A stretch of 11,073 nt of DNA, taken from JAYZVT01 sp050248375. Lineage in GTDB: Bacteria > Pseudomonadota > Alphaproteobacteria > Rhizobiales > Methyloligellaceae. The translations under genes and the position numbers were made by a program. Location: NCBI GenBank assembly GCA_050248375.1, contig JBFWSL010000112.1, positions 1 through 11,073 of the forward strand. Direction: 5' to 3'. Each line of letters opens with the position of its first letter. Positions within the stretch are counted from its first letter, which is position 1. Positions 5,858-11,073 of this stretch are shown piece by piece. A model generated the notes under the pieces. It had not been told where the DNA came from. It saw only the letters and a program-made list of their open reading frames with translations, and searched no databases.

Positions 5858-6780
5858 GAAGCATCCTCCACGATCCAGCGAACCAATTCCCCAAATGACC
5901 AACCGGCATGGGCAGCCAGCTCCGGCACCAGCGACGTCGCCGTCATGCCTGGCTGCGTATTCACCTCCAGGCAGAAGAGCCCGCCGGTGCCCCGATTTTC
6001 ATCGAATCGGAAGTCCGCCCGGCTGATTCCCCGGCATCCCAGAGCCGAGTGCGCAGTTACCGCTAGATTCCGAACCAATTGGTAAACATCTGGTAAAATT
6101 TCGGCCGGGAGGACGTGTTTTGATCCGCCCGGCGCGTATTTCGCTTCGTAATCGTAGAAGTTGAGTCCCTCCGCGGGCAGGATCTCGATGACGCCAAGGG
6201 CTTCCTCGCCCATGACGGCGCAGGTGAGTTCCCGCCCGGGAATATAGCGTTCCGCCATCAATTCCTCCGGAAACGCCCAGTCGGAGGCCGTGAGTTGCTG
6301 GGGGGGATGTCTCTGGTCCTCCCGCACGATGAATACGCCGACGCTGGAGCCCTCGGCGACGGGCTTGAGCACATAGGGCGGCTCCATGACGTGGGCCCTG
6401 GCGGCCTCCGACCTGGAGACCACGCGGCTCTCGGCCACCGGCACGGCCGCCGCTCTCAGCACGGTCTTGGCCTGCTCCTTGTGCATGGCGAGCGCGGAGG
6501 CGAGCACGCCGGAATGGGTGTAGGGGATGCCGAGCATCTCCAGGATGCCCTGCACGCAGCCGTCCTCGCCCCACTTGCCGTGCAGCGCGTTGAAGCACAC
6601 GTCCGGCCTGACCTTGTCGAGCTGCTGGGCGAGATCGCGCCCCGCGTCGATGCGGGTGACCGTGTAGCCCACGCTCTCCAGCGCGTCGGCGCACTGCTTG
6701 CCCGAGTTGAGGCTGACTTCGCGCTCGGCCGAAAGCCCGCCGAGCAGAACCGCCACGTGGTTGAACCGGCGTTTCGTCAT
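5845..6780 (-). CDS. ddl: D-alanine--D-alanine ligase
   Basis: Ddl is the cytoplasmic ATP-grasp enzyme that joins two D-alanines to give the dipeptide later added to UDP-MurNAc-tripeptide. The 311 residues match the DdlB type. VAVLLGGLSAEREVSLNSG at 9-27 includes Glu19, equivalent to E. coli Glu15. Next come HGKWGEDG at 67-74 and the ATP-grasp lysine and loop YVLKPVAEGSSVGV at 136-149. YDYEAKY at 209-215 is the omega loop with the tyrosine characteristic of ligases that use D-Ala as second substrate. CRGISRADF carries Arg254, and LEVNTQPGMT the metal ligands Glu272 and Asn274. The ATG overlaps the murB stop codon as ATGA. The last third has clearly more A/T at third codon positions than the rest of the cluster, with an extreme stretch at 6049-6102. 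Confidence 0.97.
   Translation of the reverse strand: MTKRRFNHVAVLLGGLSAEREVSLNSGKQCADALESVGYTVTRIDAGRDLAQQLDKVRPDVCFNALHGKWGEDGCVQGILEMLGIPYTHSGVLASALAMHKEQAKTVLRAAAVPVAESRVVSRSEAARAHVMEPPYVLKPVAEGSSVGVFIVREDQRHPPQQLTASDWAFPEELMAERYIPGRELTCAVMGEEALGVIEILPAEGLNFYDYEAKYAPGGSKHVLPAEILPDVYQLVRNLAVTAHSALGCRGISRADFRFDENRGTGGLFCLEVNTQPGMTATSLVPELAAHAGWSFGELVRWIVEDASCDR
5864..5869 (-). promoter_or_regulatory. Strong ribosome binding site for ftsQ inside ddl
   Basis: GGAGGA on the minus strand lies six bases before the GTG at 5855-5857 and within the last codons of ddl. It decides the ftsQ start over longer in-frame options, and it suggests that ribosomes ending ddl re-initiate on ftsQ. Confidence 0.8.
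6074..6083. repeat. 10-bp perfect palindrome within ddl
   Basis: ACCAATTGGT reads the same on both strands. It sits in the A/T-rich codon island of ddl and touches the CtrA-like repeat that follows on its plus-strand side. A palindrome of this length can arise by chance, but its place among non-preferred codons is notable. Confidence 0.35.
6082..6097 (-). promoter_or_regulatory. CtrA-like direct repeat inside ddl, upstream of ftsQ (candidate)
   Basis: On the minus strand TTTA is followed after seven bases by TTTAC, against the CtrA consensus TTAA-N7-TTAAC (seven of nine). It is about 225 bases before the ftsQ start. In Caulobacter CtrA is known to act on a promoter for ftsQ and ftsA, so the position is suggestive. 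No clear -10/-35 pair could be placed next to it, and the two half-sites each differ from the consensus. Confidence 0.28.
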
Positions 6781-7724
6781 TGCCCGCTCTCCCGTCCCCC
6801 GGCGGGTTCGCCGATGCGCTTGATCTCCCAGTGCAGGTCGACGCCGCTGGTTTCCTTCACCCGCCTGCGCACGGTCTCGCCCAGGGTCTCCAGGTCGCCG
6901 CCCGTCGCCCCCTCGTCGTTGATGAGGAAATTGCAGTGCTTCTCCGAGACCACCGCGCCGCCGACGCGCAGGCCCCGGCATCCGGCCGCGTCGATGAGCT
7001 GCCAGGCCTTGCCGCCGTCCGGGTTCTTGAAGGTGGAGCCGCCCGTGCGGCTCTTGATCGGCTGGGCCTGCTCCCGGTAATCGGCGATCTCCTCCATCTC
7101 GGCCAGGATCGCCCCGGGGTCCCCCGCCTCGCCCTGGAACAGCGCCTGCGTGAAGATGTAGTCCTCCGGCACGCCGCAATGGCGGTAGGTCAATTTCATG
7201 TCGGCCAGCGGCAGCACATGCAGCTTGCCGTCGCGCGATACCGCGCGCGCCTCGACTAGCACGTCGCGCGTCTCGCGTCCGTGCGCGCCGCCGTTCATGC
7301 GCAACGCACCGCCAACCGATCCGGGAATGCCGCGGTAGAAGGAAAGCCCCGCGATGCCCGCGTCGGCGGCCGCGCGCGCCACCTTCACGTCCGGGACCCC
7401 GGCGCCGGCGCGCACACGGTTGCCGGCCTCCACCTCGATGCCGTTGAAGCCCCGGCCCAGGCGGATGACAACGCCCTTCACGCCGCCGTCGCGCACCAGC
7501 AGGTTCGACCCGAGCCCGATCACCGTCACCGGCACCCTGGCCGGACACCGCTTCAGGAAATAGGCGAGGTCGTCCTCGTCCGCCGGGGTGAACAGCACTT
7601 CGGCGGGACCGCCGGCGCGGAACCAGATGATGTCGGCGAGCGGCGCGTTCGCCTTCAGCCGCCCCCGCAGCTCCGGCATGACCCGCGCGAGTTCCGCCGC
7701 GAGGTCCATGGTCAACGCGCCCAT
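6777..7724 (-). CDS. murB: UDP-N-acetylenolpyruvoylglucosamine reductase MurB
   Basis: MurB is the FAD- and NADPH-dependent cytoplasmic enzyme that reduces UDP-GlcNAc-enolpyruvate to UDP-MurNAc. In the 315-residue form chosen, the FAD domain runs from WFRAGGPAEVLF (34-45) through VIGLGSNLLVRDGGVKG (68-84) and AGAGVPDVKVA to GLSFYRGIPGSVGGALRMNGG (126-146). The C-terminal domain carries TGGSTFKNPDGG with Ser230, equivalent to the proton-donor Ser229 of E. coli, and ends with WEIKRIGE containing the conserved Glu300. The short form of the substrate domain points to the type II MurB found in many alphaproteobacteria. Start choice is uncertain: ATG 7724 has GGCGG 9 bases upstream; GTG 7733 would overlap the murC stop as GTGA; ATG 7709 is also in frame but lacks a ribosome site. 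The gene lies between murC and ddl, the common alphaproteobacterial arrangement. Confidence 0.95.
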   Translation of the reverse strand: MGALTMDLAAELARVMPELRGRLKANAPLADIIWFRAGGPAEVLFTPADEDDLAYFLKRCPARVPVTVIGLGSNLLVRDGGVKGVVIRLGRGFNGIEVEAGNRVRAGAGVPDVKVARAAADAGIAGLSFYRGIPGSVGGALRMNGGAHGRETRDVLVEARAVSRDGKLHVLPLADMKLTYRHCGVPEDYIFTQALFQGEAGDPGAILAEMEEIADYREQAQPIKSRTGGSTFKNPDGGKAWQLIDAAGCRGLRVGGAVVSEKHCNFLINDEGATGGDLETLGETVRRRVKETSGVDLHWEIKRIGEPAGGRESGQ

Positions 7725-7729
7725 GGCCG

Positions 7730-9163
7730 TCACCCGCCCCCGGCGGCCTTGCCGCCGTTGCCGAGCTGCGCCGGCAGGGCCTGCATCCATTCCGTGATGG
7801 TGCCCGCGCCGAGGCCGACCACGAAGTCGCCGGGCCCGGCGATATCGGCGATCAGCGGCGCCAGTGCGTTCGCGCCGTCATTGGTGAAGATGTCCGCGTG
7901 GTTCTGCCGCCTCAGCCCTTCCGCCAGCGCCGCGTGATCGGCGCCTTCGATGGGGTCCTCGCCCGCCGAGTAGACCGGCGTCACCACCACCTTGTCCGCG
8001 TCCGAGAAGCAGGTGCAGAAATCGCCGAACAGATTGCTGAGCCGCGTGTAACGGTGCGGCTGCACCACGGCGATCACCTTGCCGCTGGCGGCGCTGCGCG
8101 CCGCCTTCATCACCGCGGCGATCTCGACGGGGTGATGGGCGTAGTCGTCGAAGATCGAGACGCCGTTCCACTCGCCGGTGAAAGTGAAGCGGCGGCTGAC
8201 GCCCTTGAAGCCGGCGACAGCCTCCAGAATCATCTCGTCGGCGAGACCGATCTCGGCGGCCACCGCGATGGCCGCCAGCGCGTTGAGGCAGTTGTGCTGG
8301 CCCGGCACCGGCACGCGCACACCCTTCAATACGCGCTCCCCGCCCGGCGCCTTGGCGCCCATATGCGCGTCAAACACGCCGAAGCGCCCCTCCGCTCGGT
8401 AGTCGGCGAGCCTCAGGTCGGCGTCCACCGCCGCGCCATAGGTGACGAACCGGTGCCCGCCCTTCTCGCGGCGTATGCTGGCGATCATCTCGCGCACGAT
8501 CGGATGGTCGAGCCCCGCGACCACAAGCCCGTAGAACGGCACTTGGTCGAAGAAGGTCTTGAATGCCCCGTGCAGCGCCTCCAGCGTGTGCCAGTAGTCC
8601 ATGTGCTCGGGGTCGATGTTGGTGACCACGCCGATGCGCGTCGGCAGCTTGATGAAGGTACCGTCGGACTCGTCCGCCTCCACCACCATCCAGTCGCCCT
8701 GGCCGATGCGGGCGTTCGACCCCCAGGAGTTGATGATGCCACCGGTGATGACGGTGGGGTCCAGCCTGGCGTGTTCCAGTATCTCCGCGATCATCGAGGT
8801 GGTCGTGGTCTTGCCGTGCGTGCCGGTGACCGAGACCGTGTCGCATTCGCGCATCAGCTCGGCGAGCATCTCCGCGCGGCTGATGACCGGCACACCCTTC
8901 GCGCGGGCCGCCTCGAACTCCGGATTACCTCGCTTGACCGCGCTCGACAGCACCACGAAGGCGGCGCCCTCGATGTTCTGCGCCTCGTGGCCGGAGAAGC
9001 AGCGTATGCCTTTCTTCATGAGGCGGCGCACGTTGGCGCTCTCCTTCATGTCGCTGCCCTGCACCTGATAGCCGCGGTCGTGCAGCACGTCGGCGATGGC
9101 GCTCATGCCGATGCCGCCGATGCCGATGATGTGGAACGGACCGATGTCGCGGGGCATACGCAT
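7730..9163 (-). CDS. murC: UDP-N-acetylmuramate--L-alanine ligase MurC
   Basis: MurC is the first Mur ligase: with ATP it adds L-alanine to UDP-MurNAc in the cytoplasm. The 477-residue length is normal. The N-terminal Rossmann domain begins IIGIGGIGMSAIADVL at 12-27. The ATP-binding loop SVTGTHGKTTTTS is at 111-123, EADESDGTF at 162-170 and NIDPEHMDYW from 182. The C-terminal domain shows VPGQHNCLNALAA, FDDYAHHPVEI and QPHRYTRL, all typical of MurC rather than other Mur ligases. The ATG at 9161-9163 has AAGGGA about 8 bases upstream; an ATG two codons later is less well placed. The gene starts 13 bases after murG, and its stop nearly abuts or overlaps murB, as expected for one operon. Confidence 0.98.
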   Translation of the reverse strand: MRMPRDIGPFHIIGIGGIGMSAIADVLHDRGYQVQGSDMKESANVRRLMKKGIRCFSGHEAQNIEGAAFVVLSSAVKRGNPEFEAARAKGVPVISRAEMLAELMRECDTVSVTGTHGKTTTTSMIAEILEHARLDPTVITGGIINSWGSNARIGQGDWMVVEADESDGTFIKLPTRIGVVTNIDPEHMDYWHTLEALHGAFKTFFDQVPFYGLVVAGLDHPIVREMIASIRREKGGHRFVTYGAAVDADLRLADYRAEGRFGVFDAHMGAKAPGGERVLKGVRVPVPGQHNCLNALAAIAVAAEIGLADEMILEAVAGFKGVSRRFTFTGEWNGVSIFDDYAHHPVEIAAVMKAARSAASGKVIAVVQPHRYTRLSNLFGDFCTCFSDADKVVVTPVYSAGEDPIEGADHAALAEGLRRQNHADIFTNDGANALAPLIADIAGPGDFVVGLGAGTITEWMQALPAQLGNGGKAAGGG

Positions 9164-9176
9164 TCAGGCATTCCCT

Positions 9177-10283
9177 TCAGGTCTGGCGCTGCCCGCGCCC
9201 GGCGAGGTCTTCGATGGCGTCGGCGAGCCTTGCCGCGGCGTCGGGCTTGCCCATGGCTTTCGCCGCGGCCGCTGCCGTGGCCAGCCGGTCCGGTTCTCCC
9301 ATGAGAGTCGCGAGATCCCGGGAAAAACGCTCCGGCGTGAACTCGCGCTGGGGGGCGACCCAGGCCCCGCCGGCGCCAGCCAGCCGTGTTGCATTCTCAA
9401 GCTGATCGTTGTCAAGGGCATGGGGCAAGGGCACCAGCACGGCCGGACGGCCCAGAACCGCCAGTTCGGCCACCGTGGAGGCGCCCGAGCGCGCCACCAC
9501 CAGATGGCTGGCGGCGATGCGGGCCGGCAGGCCGGGGAAGAAGGCGGCCAGTTCCGCCCGGATTCCGGCGCTCTTGTAGATATCGCGGACCTCTTCCAGG
9601 TCCTCCTCGCGGCATTGCTGCACCACGCGCAGGCGCTTGCGCAACTCCTCCGGCATCTGCGCCAGCGCCGGCGGCACGGCCTCCGAGAAAAACCGCGCGC
9701 CCTGCGACCCGCCGAAAACCACCAGGTTGAAATGCCGCGCCCGCTCCGGCGGCTCGTAGGCCCTGGCCGAGGCCTCCAGCACCTGCCCGCGCACGGGAAT
9801 GCCGGTGACGATGTACTTGCCGCCGGTGCCCGCGTATCTGGTCTGCTCGAAGGACAGCGCCACCCGGCTGGCGATGCGCGCGAGCTGGCGGTTGGCCCGG
9901 CCCATCACAGCGTTCTGTTCCTGGATCAGCACCGGCAGCCCTCGCAGCCGCGCCGCGATCACCGGCGGGATCGAGGGATAGCCGCCGAAGCCCACCACCG
10001 CCACCGGCTTCACGCCGCCGATGATCCCGAGCGCTCCGAACACACCGGACGCGATGCGCGTGCCCGCGCGGACATAGTTGCCGAGGCCGCCGCGGCCCGG
10101 GGTCGCCGCGTGCACCTGCCAGACCTTGCGCGCGGGGAAGCCGGTGCCGTAGCGGTCGCCGCGCATGTCCGTGATCAGGTCGATCTCGTAGCCGCGCCGG
10201 ATCAGTTCCTCCGCCACCGCATAGGCGGGAAACAGATGCCCGCCCGTGCCTCCCGCGGCCAGCATCACGCAGGGCGCGCTCAT
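9177..10283 (-). CDS. murG: Lipid II synthase MurG (undecaprenyl-PP-MurNAc-peptide GlcNAc transferase)
   Basis: MurG transfers GlcNAc from UDP-GlcNAc to lipid I at the cytoplasmic face of the inner membrane, giving lipid II. The 368-residue GT-B (family GT28) protein has the acceptor-side loop GGTGGHLFPA at 11-20, the second Gly-rich segment VVGFGGYPSIPP at 96-107, QEQNAVMGRANR at 121-132, the linker-side loop VFGGSQGARFF at 189-199, and the UDP-GlcNAc motif RSGASTVAELAVLGRP at 265-280 followed by PHALDNDQLENA at 287-298. The start ATG overlaps the ftsW stop codon as ATGA, with GAGGAGG at 10291-10297 seven bases upstream. The product is used by FtsW, whose gene lies immediately before. Confidence 0.98.
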   Translation of the reverse strand: MSAPCVMLAAGGTGGHLFPAYAVAEELIRRGYEIDLITDMRGDRYGTGFPARKVWQVHAATPGRGGLGNYVRAGTRIASGVFGALGIIGGVKPVAVVGFGGYPSIPPVIAARLRGLPVLIQEQNAVMGRANRQLARIASRVALSFEQTRYAGTGGKYIVTGIPVRGQVLEASARAYEPPERARHFNLVVFGGSQGARFFSEAVPPALAQMPEELRKRLRVVQQCREEDLEEVRDIYKSAGIRAELAAFFPGLPARIAASHLVVARSGASTVAELAVLGRPAVLVPLPHALDNDQLENATRLAGAGGAWVAPQREFTPERFSRDLATLMGEPDRLATAAAAAKAMGKPDAAARLADAIEDLAGRGQRQT

Positions 10284-11073
10284 GCACCGGCCTCCTCGGC
10301 ATCGCTGCGCTTGCGCGCGCGCAAACCGCCGCCATAGGCATGGATGCGCGCCGCCTGCGGACGGCGGCGCGTCAACCCGATGACGAAGCCCATCAGGATC
10401 CCCATGGAGAGCATCGACGAGCCGCCATAGGAGATGAAGGGAAGCGTCATGCCCTTGGCCGGAAGCAGGCCCACATTCACCGCCATGTTGATGACCGCCT
10501 GGAAGCCGAACAGCATCATCAGGCCGGTAACGGGAAAGCGGATGCCCGGCTCCGGATCGGTCAGCGCCAGGTAGAGCCCGCGCAGCACCACGAAGGCGAA
10601 CAGCGCCAGGATGACCATGCACATGATCAGCCCGTATTCCTCCGCCGCCACGGCGAAGATGAAATCGGAGTGGGAGTCCGGCAGGATGTCCTTCACCGTG
10701 CCCTCGCCCGGGCCGCGGCCGAACCAGCCGCCATGTTCGAAGGATTGCAGCGCCCGGTCGGTCTGGAAGGTATCGCCGTCGGCGAAGAAGAACTTGTCGA
10801 ACCGCGCCCGGACATGCGGGACGAGGAAATAGGCGAGCGTGCCCGCGACGCCTGCCGCCGCCGCCATGACGCCGACCCACACCATGGGGATGCCGGTCAG
10901 GAAGAACAGCCCGCCCCATACCAGCGTCACCAGCAGCGCCTGGCCGAAATCCGGCTGTAGCACCAGCAGCAGCACGAACAGCCCGTAGATGCCGAAAGCG
11001 ATGGGCAGGACCGGCACGTCGCTGCGCTTCTGCCCTTCCGAGAACAGCCACGCCGACAGGATGACGAAGGCCG
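10280..11073 (-). CDS. ftsW: Septal peptidoglycan polymerase FtsW, C-terminal part (cut by window edge)
   Basis: FtsW is the SEDS-family glycosyltransferase that polymerises lipid II at the septum with its partner transpeptidase FtsI. The visible 263 residues begin inside AFVILSAWLFSEGQK, so the start and first membrane segments lie beyond the right edge. Motifs in order are LQPDFGQALLV, FQTDRALQSFEHGGWFGRGP, ILPDSHSDFIFAVAAEEYG with the conserved Asp of the HxDFIFA motif tied to catalysis in SEDS proteins, and INMAVNVGLLPAKGMTLPFISYGGSS, which is characteristic of FtsW rather than RodA. About seven hydrophobic segments are visible. The protein ends in a basic cytoplasmic tail after GFVIGLTRRRPQ. 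The stop codon overlaps the murG start by four bases, indicating coupled translation. Confidence 0.97.
   Translation of the reverse strand, partial: AFVILSAWLFSEGQKRSDVPVLPIAFGIYGLFVLLLVLQPDFGQALLVTLVWGGLFFLTGIPMVWVGVMAAAAGVAGTLAYFLVPHVRARFDKFFFADGDTFQTDRALQSFEHGGWFGRGPGEGTVKDILPDSHSDFIFAVAAEEYGLIMCMVILALFAFVVLRGLYLALTDPEPGIRFPVTGLMMLFGFQAVINMAVNVGLLPAKGMTLPFISYGGSSMLSMGILMGFVIGLTRRRPQAARIHAYGGGLRARKRSDAEEAGA

Noticed and set aside
7177..7188. A cysteine in the MurB YRHC motif, first read as loss of the catalytic serine.
   Set aside because: The proton-donor serine is in the later GGSTFKNP motif, where Ser230 is present, so no key residue is missing.
1..11073. An undescribed defence, mobile or biosynthetic system.
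   Set aside because: All minus-strand genes belong to the known dcw, lpxC and bamD group with intact motifs. No integrase, transposase, tRNA, repeat array or foreign gene was seen.

Overview
The window is a stretch of a bacterial division and cell-wall (dcw) cluster. Every gene lies on the minus strand, so transcription runs from the right edge to the left. DNA of roughly two-thirds G+C, the order ftsW-murG-murC-murB-ddl-ftsQ-ftsA-ftsZ-lpxC-bamD, a long FtsZ linker and LpxC followed by BamD all fit a free-living alphaproteobacterium. This placement comes from gene order and protein motifs only; no genus can be named.

Layout in transcription order: ftsW (3' part, cut by the right edge), murG, murC, murB, ddl and ftsQ form a tightly packed block. 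Start and stop codons overlap at ftsW/murG and murB/ddl (ATGA), ddl/ftsQ overlap by 13 bases, and the other joints are a few bases apart. ftsA follows ftsQ after 32 bases. A 105-base spacer with a striking G-tract precedes ftsZ. A 310-base gene-free, partly A/T-rich spacer separates ftsZ from lpxC, and a 160-base spacer with an extended -10 promoter candidate precedes bamD, which is cut by the left edge. No plus-strand gene, RNA gene, mobile element, CRISPR array or clear intrinsic terminator was found.

The genes form one pathway. MurB and MurC act early in UDP-MurNAc-peptide synthesis and Ddl supplies D-Ala-D-Ala. MurG makes lipid II at the inner membrane, and FtsW polymerises it at the septum. 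FtsQ, FtsA and FtsZ build the divisome. LpxC commits precursors to lipid A, and BamD belongs to the machine that inserts outer-membrane proteins. The cluster thus links septal peptidoglycan with outer-membrane growth.

No undescribed multi-gene system is present. The signals worth a second look are non-coding or embedded in genes: an A/T-rich codon island in ddl with a CtrA-like direct repeat and a palindrome, a similar motif in the ftsZ-lpxC spacer, a G-tract just after ftsA, an inverted repeat over the bamD promoter candidate, two conserved-looking islands in the FtsZ linker, and a Trp/Gly-rich patch in the cytoplasmic tail of FtsQ.
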